Shown here: positions 1-5,005 of the stretch, in pieces | Numbering within the stretch: the stretch's first letter is position 1 | Layout of the letters: each line of letters starts with the position of its first letter | Source: Methylococcaceae bacterium NSM2-1 | Lineage (GTDB): Bacteria; Pseudomonadota; Gammaproteobacteria; Methylococcales; Methylomonadaceae | Length of the DNA: 5,005 nucleotides | Reading direction: 5' to 3' | NCBI GenBank assembly: GCA_002256705.1 | Contig: NQJI01000124.1 | Span: 1-5,005 of the forward strand | Notes under the pieces: generated by a model | Seen by the model: the letters and a program-made list of their open reading frames with translations, nothing else | Databases searched by the model: none | Told to the model about the DNA's origin: nothing | Position numbers and translations under genes: made by a program

Positions 1-488
1 TGAACTCTCAGCTCTTCAGGCTTCGCTTCAACCATCCGCGAGATAGTGCCCTGCTCAATAATGGCATAACTTCTTGAGCCCAAACCCGTACCCAAAAACA
101 GGTCGGTAATATCCTTGCGCCGGCAGCGCGATCCATTCAGTAAAAACAGGGATTGGCCGTCACGGCTAACCTGCCTTTTGATGGCAATGGAATCGTATTG
201 AGCGTATTCGCCGCCCAGCTTGCCTTCGGAATTATCAAAAACCAGCTCTACTGAAGCGGTACTTACCGGTTTGCGTCCGGATGAGCCATTAAATATCACA
301 TCAGACATATTGCCGCCGCGCAGATGTTTGGCTGAACTTTCGCCCATTACCCAGCGCACTGCATCAATAATATTGGATTTACCGCAACCGTTAGGCCCGA
401 CAATAGCGGTCAAATTGCCGGTAATAGGAATTACAGTCGTATCAACAAAGGACTTAAAACCCGAAAGTTTGATTTTTTCCAGCTTCAT
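1..488 (-). CDS. smc: SMC chromosome segregation ATPase, N-terminal part (cut by left window edge)
   Basis: This is the first 162 codons of a structural maintenance of chromosomes protein, the ATPase and coiled-coil subunit of bacterial condensin (with ScpA/ScpB), which compacts and segregates DNA. The translation opens [20 protein letters not shown], the classic SMC opening. It has the Walker A motif GPNGCGKSN (residues 31-39), the following [12 protein letters not shown] block, the R-loop segment LRGG (56-59), DVIFNGS (63-69) and the Q-loop region YAIIEQG (141-147). Full-length bacterial SMC proteins are about 1,150-1,200 residues, so the coiled coils, hinge and signature/Walker B half lie beyond the left edge. 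The start at 488 is the only sensible one: an in-frame stop (TAA, 516-518) lies 10 codons upstream and no start codon intervenes. No good Shine-Dalgarno is visible; the nearest AAGG is over 20 bases away. The presence of SMC rather than MukB is informative about lineage. Confidence 0.96.
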   Translation of the reverse strand, partial: MKLEKIKLSGFKSFVDTTVIPITGNLTAIVGPNGCGKSNIIDAVRWVMGESSAKHLRGGNMSDVIFNGSSGRKPVSTASVELVFDNSEGKLGGEYAQYDSIAIKRQVSRDGQSLFLLNGSRCRRKDITDLFLGTGLGSRSYAIIEQGTISRMVEAKPEELRV

Positions 489-530
489 TACAGGTGTGAA
501 TATCCAACGCCTTAGTTAAAACAACCCAGC

Positions 531-559
531 ATTATCGACGATATTTAGCTGAGTTTCGA
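531..559 (-). promoter_or_regulatory. Predicted sigma70-type promoter for smc
   Basis: On the minus strand a -35-like TCGAAA (554-559, 4 of 6 to TTGACA) is followed by a 17-base spacer and a -10-like GATAAT (531-536, 5 of 6 to TATAAT). Transcription would start near 525, leaving a leader of about 36 bases before the smc ATG at 488. The spacing and position fit well, but this is pattern matching only. Confidence 0.4.
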
Positions 560-563
560 CTTT

Positions 564-647
564 TTAATTAAACTTGTCCTGATAACCCTTGATTTTCAGC
601 CACTGATGGAATGCGCCGCGATCTAAAGTGTCTGATAAAAAACGGGC
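564..647 (-). pseudogene. Possible decayed ORF remnant upstream of smc
   Basis: A 27-codon minus-strand reading frame ends with TAA at 564-566 and has no start codon; a TGA (648-650) precedes it. Its translation ends DRGAFHQWLKIKGYQDKFN, which has a protein-like composition. Immediately upstream, a different frame reads ETINDEPVF. The two frames would join into one (..NDEPVFLSDTLDRGAF..) if the T6 run near 635-646 had one extra T. That suggests the C-terminal tail of a gene inactivated by a 1-base loss, but I do not recognise the family and the stretch is short enough to be chance. If real, it lies just upstream of the predicted smc promoter in the same orientation. Confidence 0.2.
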
Positions 648-803
648 TCATCATTAATTGTTTCTGATTGTAACGGATTATGGGGACAGCGGAAAATTCT
701 TGAGTGTAGCGGAAATCAATGGATTTTGTAACCCATTATCGTGATATGAAAACCATTCAGTGTGTCAGCTGGATTTTTTACCTGGTACTTGAAACACCGA
801 TGC

Positions 804-861
804 CGTTTGTCCTGAGCTCTTCGGCTACGCTCAGGAGGGTCCTGGCGAAGGATGAATTCGC
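804..861. repeat. REP-like intergenic palindromic element
   Basis: A perfect 8-bp inverted repeat, TCCTGAGC (810-817) and GCTCAGGA (829-836), encloses an 11-base loop. The right part reads TTCGGCTACGCTCAGGA, and the flanks read GTTTGTCCTGAGC on the left and CGAAGGATGAA on the right. These words match dispersed palindromes of the form GTTCGTCCTGAGC..CGAAGGACGAAC that I know from many proteobacterial genomes. The right flank looks degenerate. Exact limits are uncertain. A 60-codon plus-strand ORF running through it (719-901) is not a credible gene. Confidence 0.55.
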
Positions 862-937
862 CGAAATTTTGGTGTGCTTGTTCCTTACTTGCAAAATTTA
901 GCTGCGGCTTTGATCTGTTGATTTAACCGCATAAGAT

Positions 938-994
938 CCAATGTGGAGGAGACTTCATTCGCTCAATGGGCGGGTAAATTCGGCCCCACATTGG
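938..994. repeat. Stem-loop immediately downstream of aqpZ
   Basis: CCAATGTGG (938-946) and CCACATTGG (986-994) form a 9-bp perfect inverted repeat around a 39-base loop. The stem can gain two G:C pairs (948-949 with 984-985) if A947 is bulged. It begins 11 bases after the aqpZ stop codon, where a transcript end would be expected. No T-run follows it in the aqpZ direction, so it is not a typical intrinsic terminator. It could instead protect the 3' end or be a dispersed repeat. Arms of this length with this loop can arise by chance in a 5-kb window. Confidence 0.35.
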
Positions 995-1005
995 CTTAGA
1001 GGTTA

Positions 1006-1692
1006 TTAATCTTCGCTGTTGATAAAGCGATAGATAACCGCACCAATCAAAGCGCCGGTAATTGGGGCAACCCAAAACAGCCAGAGCTGTGCTAATGCCC
1101 AATCCCCGGCATAGATTGCAACGCCAAGACTTCTTGCAGGATTGACTGACGTATTGGTGACAGGAATAGAGATTAAATGAATCAGAGTCAGACTCAGACC
1201 AATGGCAAGGCCAGCAAAGCCACTTGGCGCATTTTTGTGGGTAACCGATAAGATGATGAACAGAAACATCATGGTCATGACAATTTCTGTAACCAGTGCC
1301 GCTAACAAAGAGTATCCACCCGGTGAATGTTCGCCGTAGCCGTTGGAAGCAAAACCACCGATTGTTGTAAAATCTGCTTTACCGCTAACAATAAGATATA
1401 AAACCCCGCCGGCAACAATCGCCCCCAAACATTGAGCAATAATATAAGCTATAAGCTTGTTTGCCGGAAAACGGCCGCCTGCCCAAAGCCCAATCGATAC
1501 AGCCGGGTTCAGGTGACAACCGGAAATATGGCCTATTGCATAAGCCATGGTTAAAACGGTCAGACCGAAGGCAAAAGCAACCCCCAGCAGGCCAATACCA
1601 ACATCCGGGAATGCCGCTGACAAAACTGCACTACCACAACCTCCAAGAACCAGCCAAAATGTTCCGAAAAACTCAGCACCATATTGTTTCAT
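1006..1692 (-). CDS. aqpZ: Aquaporin Z, water channel
   Basis: This is a 228-residue inner-membrane channel of the MIP family that passes water down osmotic gradients. E. coli AqpZ has 231 residues and the two read alike over their whole length. Both pore-forming half-helix motifs are present: NPA at 62-64 and NPAR at 184-187. By alignment from memory with E. coli AqpZ, the selectivity-filter residues are kept as F42, H172, T181 and R187. This Phe/His/Thr/Arg set is typical of water-selective channels rather than glycerol facilitators. Other AqpZ signatures include [15 protein letters not shown] (10-24), [16 protein letters not shown] (113-128) and [16 protein letters not shown] (172-187). 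Hydrophobic stretches fit six membrane helices. A cysteine (C59) precedes the first NPA where E. coli has glycine; I believe this is a common variant. It is monocistronic in this window and flanked by gene-free gaps on both sides. Confidence 0.97.
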   Translation of the reverse strand: MKQYGAEFFGTFWLVLGGCGSAVLSAAFPDVGIGLLGVAFAFGLTVLTMAYAIGHISGCHLNPAVSIGLWAGGRFPANKLIAYIIAQCLGAIVAGGVLYLIVSGKADFTTIGGFASNGYGEHSPGGYSLLAALVTEIVMTMMFLFIILSVTHKNAPSGFAGLAIGLSLTLIHLISIPVTNTSVNPARSLGVAIYAGDWALAQLWLFWVAPITGALIGAVIYRFINSED

Positions 1693-1699
1693 ATTTATT

Positions 1700-1706
1700 C
1701 TCCTGC
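1700..1706 (-). promoter_or_regulatory. Shine-Dalgarno site of aqpZ
   Basis: On the minus strand GCAGGAG ends 7 bases before the ATG at 1692. It is the best ribosome binding site in the window and fixes the aqpZ start. I found no convincing -35/-10 pair upstream of it. Confidence 0.75.
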
Positions 1707-1778
1707 TTTGTGATTAAGTAAATTTTAAGTCAAATACCTAACTTTAAATTTAGCATCTTCTCATTACTTGCAGGATTT

Positions 1779-1811
1779 AGACCTGTGAGGCTTTTAAAAC
1801 CTCGCAAATCT
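1779..1811. repeat. Imperfect hairpin repeat in the aqpZ-cupin gap
   Basis: AGACCTGTGAGG (1779-1790) and CCTCGCAAATCT (1800-1811) are imperfect inverted copies: 9 of 12 positions pair, plus one G:U possibility, around the self-complementary loop CTTTTAAAA. Elements reading 'gacctgtgaggttttaaaacctcacaggtc' occur as dispersed intergenic repeats in several proteobacteria as I remember them, so this may be a decayed copy. It lies about 87 bases upstream of aqpZ, so it could also sit in the aqpZ leader. Confidence 0.35.
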
Positions 1812-1948
1812 GGCAAAGATTACCTGTAACTAATAAGCAATTATTATGTTAGATATCCGCCTTGCTAAATTACACGCTTAGCCGGCATGTAATTAGTTTC
1901 GGATGCTATCTTTTATTTAAAAAACCAGCAAGTTTTTTGTTATTTACT

Positions 1949-1974
1949 GTTTGTGGGCAAGTGAACCCACAGAC
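1949..1974. repeat. Hairpin in the aqpZ-cupin gap
   Basis: GTTTGTGGG (1949-1957) and CCCACAGAC (1966-1974) form a 9-bp stem, with one pair being G:U or mismatched by strand, around an 8-base loop. No T-run follows on either strand, so it is not a standard terminator. In the 415-base gap 1693-2107 I otherwise see only the repeat at 1779-1811, the aqpZ ribosome binding site and the promoter-like site before the cupin gene. I find no supported gene there on either strand. Confidence 0.3.
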
Positions 1975-2064
1975 TGTCGGATAGGAGGGTGCCTTTAAGC
2001 AATGGCGGGTTATCCGGTTTGACAAAACTGGCGACCGTACCACGTAGCGGCTTGCTGGTAAAAA

Positions 2065-2073
2065 TGCTAGAAT
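2065..2073 (+). promoter_or_regulatory. Extended -10 promoter-like site for the cupin gene
   Basis: TGCTAGAAT matches an extended -10 element (TGn followed by TAGAAT, 5 of 6 to TATAAT). Transcription would begin near 2080, about 28 bases before the cupin ATG. No good -35 lies at normal spacing. A perfect TTGACA at 2019-2024 is 43 bases upstream and too far to pair with it. Confidence 0.4.
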
Positions 2074-2107
2074 TAGCCGCTCATAAGTTATTAAATTAAA
2101 GGAAAAT

Positions 2108-2383
2108 ATGAGTCAAATTACGATTGAACACAACCCTAGCCAGGAACGTTTGCAAGAATTAGGAGTTGCCGACTGGCCGATCTGGGAAAAAGAAATTTCC
2201 ACATTCCCGATTGATTTTGATGAGACAGAAACTGCTTATGTACTGGAAGGCGAAATTATTGTAACCCCAGCAGGCGGCGAGCCGGTTCGTATCGTGCCGG
2301 GCGATCTGGTGGTATTTCCGGAAGGGCTGGACAGCCATTGGGAAGTGGTAAAGCCGTTACGCAAGCATTATTACTACGCTTAA
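2108..2383 (+). CDS. Small single-domain cupin protein (DUF861/cupin_3-like)
   Basis: This 91-residue protein is a single small beta-barrel of the cupin type, resembling the cupin_3 (DUF861) group. The N-terminal block DWPIWEKEISTFP (22-34) and the segment ETETAYVLEGEIIVTP (39-54) are typical of that group. The second cupin motif reads GDLVVFPEGLDSHWEV (65-80) with His77, and the protein ends on the group's usual KP.RKHY motif. The first cupin motif lacks the usual two histidines, with acidic and tyrosine residues in their place, so classical iron or manganese dioxygenase chemistry cannot be assumed. The group also contains ureidoglycine aminohydrolase, but no purine-catabolism neighbours are present and the substrate is unknown. 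The ATG has AAAGGA (2098-2103) 4 bases upstream. It is transcribed alone and ends at the terminator 20 bases downstream. Identification of the fold is firm; the function is not known. Confidence 0.88.
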   Translation: MSQITIEHNPSQERLQELGVADWPIWEKEISTFPIDFDETETAYVLEGEIIVTPAGGEPVRIVPGDLVVFPEGLDSHWEVVKPLRKHYYYA

Positions 2384-2402
2384 CTGTCAGCTTTCAAGGT
2401 CA

Positions 2403-2431
2403 AAAAAAGGCATCCATTGGATGCCTTTTTT
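2403..2431. terminator. Bidirectional intrinsic terminator
   Basis: GGCATCC (2409-2415) and GGATGCC (2419-2425) form a perfect 7-bp stem with a 3-base loop (ATT). An A-run on the left (2402-2408) faces a T-run on the right (2426-2431), giving a U-tail in both directions. It serves the cupin gene on the plus strand and the short HsdR-like ORF on the minus strand, whose TGA (2433-2435) nearly touches it. Confidence 0.92.
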
Positions 2432-2432
2432 A

Positions 2433-2570
2433 TCAAGTCAATGCACCTTCCGGCAGGTCAACATTAATATCGAATTCAAGAATAACTTGCGTGGGATCAG
2501 TTATATTCCAGCCAGTTGATTCAAGTGCTTTGTCGATGATGTCTTTTCTGGTTTGCTGTTCCGTGCTCAT
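2433..2570 (-). pseudogene. Truncated N-terminus of a type I restriction HsdR-like subunit (45 codons)
   Basis: The ORF encodes 45 residues beginning MSTEQQTRKDIIDKALESTG and ending FDINVDLPEGALT. The pattern 'T..ELID..L..AGW.....QV..EFDI.V.LP.G' is how many type I restriction R subunits and related DEAD-helicase proteins begin, just ahead of their nuclease domain. Those proteins run to roughly 800-1,100 residues, so here only the first few percent remains. The nuclease motif, helicase and everything else are missing. After the TGA comes one base and then the terminator, with no continuation in another frame. A minus-strand AGGA lies 10 bases before the ATG, and a perfect TATAAT (2634-2639) lies upstream without a good -35, so it may still be expressed. 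The family call is from remembered sequence, not a search. A genuine independent small protein is the alternative. Confidence 0.6.
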
Positions 2571-2705
2571 TTCTAAACTTTCCTAGCATAGTAAATCGAT
2601 TCATTTAGTTTGATCTTGAGTCGAGAGGCCGCAATTATAATAATGGACATAGTGCTTTATTGTTAAGAATTTATATCACCAAATTGACTCATGATGTCCT
2701 TGCTA

Positions 2706-3530
2706 CTAGGTTCTTTTCCATCTCATTGACGCAAATTCAAGTGCTTCTTGAATATTTAGATCGCGGGTTGCACCGCCTGTCCTTACATACAGTTTTGGAG
2801 TGTTCCCTTGAGTTAAAAATACCGGTCTGGCTGATGGTGAAACAATCAGCCGACAAATATCCTTATTATCTATAACATGAAACAAAACACTCACGTGTGA
2901 ACATAAGTCCGCCCCAATATTAGCTGCTATCGCTGTCATGATGGTTTGTTCAAATCCATCCTGATTCTGCTTCTTAAGAGTCTGATAATCGTTTTCCAAT
3001 CCAATAATTTCGCCATCATCTGCGACCCCAATTAGTAATGTACCTCCATGTTTGCTATTGAGAAATCCCGCTAATGACTTTAATATAACGCCTTCAAGCA
3101 ACCGGTTGGTGCGAGATTGTTCCATGTCCCAACGAAATGTAGATTTAAATTCAAGGAAAGGCCCTTCTCCTTGCTGAATAATTGAAGGTATATCCTTATT
3201 CAGTTCCATTTTTAATAGCTCAATTCGCATTAAACGCTTATGCAAAAAACTGTATATGCCTATGGTGAATAAACCCAGCATAGCGCCAATTTCTGCATAA
3301 AACGGGATTAAGCTATTTTTGGGGATATTCCCCATTAATAGTTCTTTAATCTGACCTGACACATAATCGATTGATGATGCTGTATTATCTGCATGTAGCT
3401 GTGAATCAACATAATCGTAGCTCGGAGCCAGCACCAAAACGCCGATAATTGCCCCTATCAAGGCAGCAACGATATAAAGTTTTAATTGTTGCTGCCAAAG
3501 TGACAGTATTAATAAAAAAAATCTTTTCAT
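2706..3530 (-). CDS. Membrane-anchored Schlafen/AlbA_2-domain protein
   Basis: This 274-residue protein has two parts. The N-terminal part has two predicted membrane helices (about 18-36 and 75-96) joined by a loop of about 38 residues. Basic residues at K2-R3 and HKRLMR (97-102) suggest both ends face the cytoplasm. Residues about 120-270 form an AlbA_2 (Schlafen-type) domain: GEGPFLEFKSTFRWD (121-135) with E127 and K129, GGTLLIGVADDGEIIGLEND (162-181), and LYVRTGGATRDL (247-258) before a helix ending in RW. AlbA_2 domains bind nucleic acid, and some relatives with conserved acidic residues act as RNA or DNA nucleases; whether this one does is unknown. The start lies 12 bases after the hslO stop with no well-spaced Shine-Dalgarno, so translational coupling to hslO is likely. 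The intervening codons contain no other start. No clear terminator follows within the 135 bases before the HsdR-like stub. The physiological role is unknown. Confidence 0.85.
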   Translation of the reverse strand: MKRFFLLILSLWQQQLKLYIVAALIGAIIGVLVLAPSYDYVDSQLHADNTASSIDYVSGQIKELLMGNIPKNSLIPFYAEIGAMLGLFTIGIYSFLHKRLMRIELLKMELNKDIPSIIQQGEGPFLEFKSTFRWDMEQSRTNRLLEGVILKSLAGFLNSKHGGTLLIGVADDGEIIGLENDYQTLKKQNQDGFEQTIMTAIAANIGADLCSHVSVLFHVIDNKDICRLIVSPSARPVFLTQGNTPKLYVRTGGATRDLNIQEALEFASMRWKRT

Positions 3531-3542
3531 CTCACTATTCGA

Positions 3543-4412
3543 TCAATGCCGGGTTTCAGATTGATTAGCCACGCTTTCCCGAGACAATAGGATATCTACA
3601 TCAACCCTGTCAAAAAGGTATTGCTCGCTACAAAATTCACAGCCTACTTGAATGGTACCGTGCTCCCGTAATATGTCTTCCAGCTCCTCTTTGCCCATCG
3701 CTCGTAAGGTTCTCTGGATTCTTGGCCGGGAACAGGCGCACCGAAACTCAACCGGTTCAGCATCAAACAGCCTGACCTTTTCTTCATTAAATAATTTATA
3801 CAGCAGATTTTCACAATCCAATTCCAGCAGTTCCTGCTCGGTGACCGTATCAGCCAGTATCTCAATTCGTTCCCAATCAGCCTTAGAGCTGTTTTGCGAG
3901 GGTAGTTCCTGTAAAAACAAGCCCACGGCATGGGTTTCATTGGCAAACAGCCACAAGCGGGTTTTAAGTTGCTCGGATTGTTCAAAATAAGTTTGCAGGG
4001 CGGCAGCCAAGTTTTTCCCTTTTAGTGGCACGACACCCTGATAAGGCTGGGCATTGTCGGGTTCTATGGTTAAAACCAGCTGTCCCTGCCCAAATAGGGT
4101 TTCTAATGATCCCGCAGGGACATGATCATTACACCGTACCAAACCGCGTATCTTTCGATCATGCGTAGACTGTGCAACCAGTGTTTTCAAGTCGCCATCA
4201 CCTTGCGCCTGAAGTATCATTGAGCCTTTAAATTTGACTGTTGCCGACAACATAACCACAGCCGCCAACGCCTGCCCCAATTGAAGTTGCGCATTTTGAG
4301 AGCCCTGTTGATGCTGTTTAGCCGCTTGCCAGCTCGTTGTTAATTTGACCCATTCACCCCTTACGCCTAAATCTTCAAATAAAAAACGGCGTAATAAATC
4401 TTGCTCTATCAT
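3543..4412 (-). CDS. hslO: Hsp33 redox-regulated molecular chaperone
   Basis: This 289-residue cytoplasmic holdase (E. coli Hsp33, 292 residues) binds unfolding proteins during oxidative stress. Its switch is a C-terminal zinc centre of four cysteines. All four are present in the expected CxC and CxxC spacing: C225 and C227 (in FRCACSR) and C258 and C261 (in GCEFCS). When they are oxidised, zinc is released and the linker unfolds to expose the binding surface. Other Hsp33 hallmarks are the start IEQDLLRRFLFEDLGVRGEWV (2-22), RGLVRC (89-94) and the GCEFCSEQYLFD segment (257-268). The length and all blocks are intact, so the protein should be functional. The ATG has only a weak GAGAG just upstream. 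It is divergent from msrA, and the AlbA_2 gene follows 12 bases after its TGA. Confidence 0.97.
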   Translation of the reverse strand: MIEQDLLRRFLFEDLGVRGEWVKLTTSWQAAKQHQQGSQNAQLQLGQALAAVVMLSATVKFKGSMILQAQGDGDLKTLVAQSTHDRKIRGLVRCNDHVPAGSLETLFGQGQLVLTIEPDNAQPYQGVVPLKGKNLAAALQTYFEQSEQLKTRLWLFANETHAVGLFLQELPSQNSSKADWERIEILADTVTEQELLELDCENLLYKLFNEEKVRLFDAEPVEFRCACSRPRIQRTLRAMGKEELEDILREHGTIQVGCEFCSEQYLFDRVDVDILLSRESVANQSETRH

Positions 4413-4445
4413 GATTCTCTCGTTAAAAATATCTGCTTTGTTATA

Positions 4446-4476
4446 ATTATAAGTTCTAGTTAAGGTAACTCGTAAA
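4446..4476 (-). promoter_or_regulatory. Candidate hslO promoter
   Basis: On the minus strand a perfect -10 TATAAT (4446-4451) is preceded, after a long 19-base spacer, by TTTACG (4471-4476, 4 of 6 to TTGACA). Transcription would start near 4439, about 27 bases before the hslO ATG. The -10 lies inside the perfect palindrome TTATAATTATAA (4441-4452), which also gives a TATAAT on the plus strand. I see no convincing sigma32 (heat-shock) promoter. Confidence 0.4.
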
Positions 4477-4491
4477 AAATACCCCCACTGT

Positions 4492-4537
4492 CACAGATTC
4501 ACAAATTATGTGGATACGTTTAATCTGTGAATCTGTG
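4492..4537. repeat. Perfect 12-bp inverted repeat between hslO and msrA
   Basis: CACAGATTCACA (4492-4503) and TGTGAATCTGTG (4526-4537) are perfect inverted copies separated by 22 bases. The right arm also contains a tandem duplication of ATCTGTG (4524-4530 TCTGTGA followed by 4531-4537 ATCTGTG). The pair lies in the middle of the 187-base divergent region, upstream of both genes. Words like AATCTGTGAATCTGTGG recur as dispersed intergenic repeats in various bacteria, so a repeat element is the first guess. An operator or a hairpin in the msrA leader are alternatives. No T-run follows it in either direction apart from a T5 at 4547-4551. Confidence 0.6.
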
Positions 4538-4599
4538 GCGGTTTACTTTTTGCGCGTTTTAGATACCAGCTGAATTCTTTTGCCAAAATACCATAAGCC

Positions 4600-5005
4600 A
4601 TGATTTTTTCATCAAAAAAGCTCATCATGCCGAGTCCTTCTGAAGCATTACCGGGCAGAGATACTGCCATGCCCATTACCAATAAACATTTTGTAACGGG
4701 CAATCCTATTGCTCCGCCATTTCCGGCTAACGTGCAGCAGGCATTGTTTGGTCTGGGCTGCTTTTGGGGGGCTGAACGGAAATTCTGGCAACATCCCGGC
4801 GTCTTCAGTACAGCAGTTGGCTATAGCGGTGGTTATACTCCAAACCCGACCTATGATGAGGTATGCACCGGCTTAACCGGGCATAACGAAGTTGTAAAAG
4901 TCATTTATGATCCGGCATTAACATCATACTTTGAGTTATTACGGTTGTTCTGGACATCACATAACCCTACCCAGGGCATGAGACAAGGCAACGACATTGG
5001 TACAC
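4600..5005 (+). CDS. msrA: Peptide methionine sulfoxide reductase A, N-terminal part (cut by right window edge)
   Basis: MsrA reduces the S-epimer of methionine sulfoxide in proteins and free methionine, restoring oxidised residues with thioredoxin as electron source. The window holds 135 codons; E. coli MsrA has 212 residues. The catalytic cysteine is C54 in [13 protein letters not shown] (51-63). Further conserved blocks are [19 protein letters not shown] (73-91), [12 protein letters not shown] (94-105) with the catalytic-site E97, and [11 protein letters not shown] (122-132) with D132. The recycling cysteines and active-site tyrosine lie beyond the edge. The start at 4600 is chosen because an in-frame TAA sits at 4594-4596. 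In addition, the N-terminal extension through [12 protein letters not shown] (14-25) matches the E. coli-type long form. No strong Shine-Dalgarno is visible. The gene is divergent from hslO, another oxidative-stress gene. Confidence 0.96.
   Translation, partial: MIFSSKKLIMPSPSEALPGRDTAMPITNKHFVTGNPIAPPFPANVQQALFGLGCFWGAERKFWQHPGVFSTAVGYSGGYTPNPTYDEVCTGLTGHNEVVKVIYDPALTSYFELLRLFWTSHNPTQGMRQGNDIGT

Noticed and set aside
220..519. 99-codon plus-strand ORF at the left end.
   Set aside because: It is antisense to the Walker A region of smc.
688..715. AGCGGAAA repeated at 688-695 and 708-715.
   Set aside because: Two 8-base copies alone do not make an array or a binding-site cluster.
719..901. 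60-codon plus-strand ORF in the smc-aqpZ gap.
   Set aside because: It runs through the REP-like palindrome, has no ribosome binding site and resembles no protein I know.
885..1780. Near-identical 17-mers flanking aqpZ: TTACTTGCAAAATTTAG (885-901) and TTACTTGCAGGATTTAG (1764-1780), suggesting a mobile unit.
   Set aside because: 15 of 17 matches is expected about once by chance among all pairs in a 5-kb window, and no other sign of mobility surrounds aqpZ.
1868..1894. 7-bp inverted repeat AATTACA/TGTAATT with a 13-base loop upstream of aqpZ.
   Set aside because: Arms this short are expected many times by chance in AT-rich intergenic DNA, and no promoter is aligned with it.
2019..2047. Perfect TTGACA at 2019-2024 as a -35 for the cupin gene.
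   Set aside because: No -10-like sequence lies 16-19 bases downstream; the TAGAAT at 2068 is 43 bases away.
2338..2875. Plus-strand ORFs at 2338-2586 and 2660-2875.
   Set aside because: The first overlaps the cupin end, crosses the terminator and is antisense to the HsdR-like stub; the second is antisense to the AlbA_2 C-terminus.
3644..3990. Two ORFs of about 112 codons, one per strand, inside hslO.
   Set aside because: Both are out-of-frame shadows of the intact Hsp33 gene, which carries all four zinc cysteines.
4506..4703. 65-codon minus-strand ORF.
   Set aside because: It lies antisense to the clear start of msrA and covers the inverted repeat; its composition is that of a shadow frame.

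Overview
The window looks like ordinary chromosome from a gammaproteobacterium of moderate GC content. It carries an SMC-type condensin gene, which argues against enteric bacteria because those use MukB. The AqpZ, Hsp33 and MsrA proteins read close to their E. coli counterparts. The intergenic DNA holds inverted repeats, including one of the 'cttcggctacgctcagga' type familiar from many proteobacteria. A methanotroph-like (Methylococcales) source is my guess from overall flavour and is not demonstrated.

Layout, left to right. At 1-488 (minus) is the N-terminal ATPase half-domain of SMC, cut by the window edge, with a plausible sigma70 promoter at 531-559. From 489 to 1005 there is no intact gene, but there is a possible decayed ORF (about 564-647, minus), a REP-like palindrome (about 804-861) and a stem-loop just past aqpZ. 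At 1006-1692 (minus) is aquaporin Z with a good Shine-Dalgarno. From 1693 to 2107 is a gene-free gap with two imperfect hairpins and a promoter-like site for the next gene. At 2108-2383 (plus) is a small one-domain cupin, closed by a strong bidirectional terminator (2403-2431). Converging on that terminator from the other side is a 45-codon minus-strand ORF (2433-2570) that resembles only the extreme N-terminus of type I restriction HsdR subunits. Next come a membrane-anchored Schlafen/AlbA_2 protein (2706-3530, minus) and hslO/Hsp33 (3543-4412, minus), 12 bases apart and probably one operon. A divergent intergenic region with a perfect 12-bp inverted repeat separates hslO from msrA (4600 to the right edge, plus).

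How the genes fit together. hslO and msrA diverge from one intergenic region, and both serve protein protection or repair under oxidative stress: Hsp33 is a redox-switched holdase and MsrA reduces methionine sulfoxide. The AlbA_2 protein sits behind hslO without its own clear ribosome binding site, so it is probably translated after hslO. The AlbA_2 gene next to an HsdR stub hints at an eroded restriction or defence locus. I do not see an intact new system here. The AlbA_2 protein with its two membrane helices is the least understood gene and the best candidate for follow-up.
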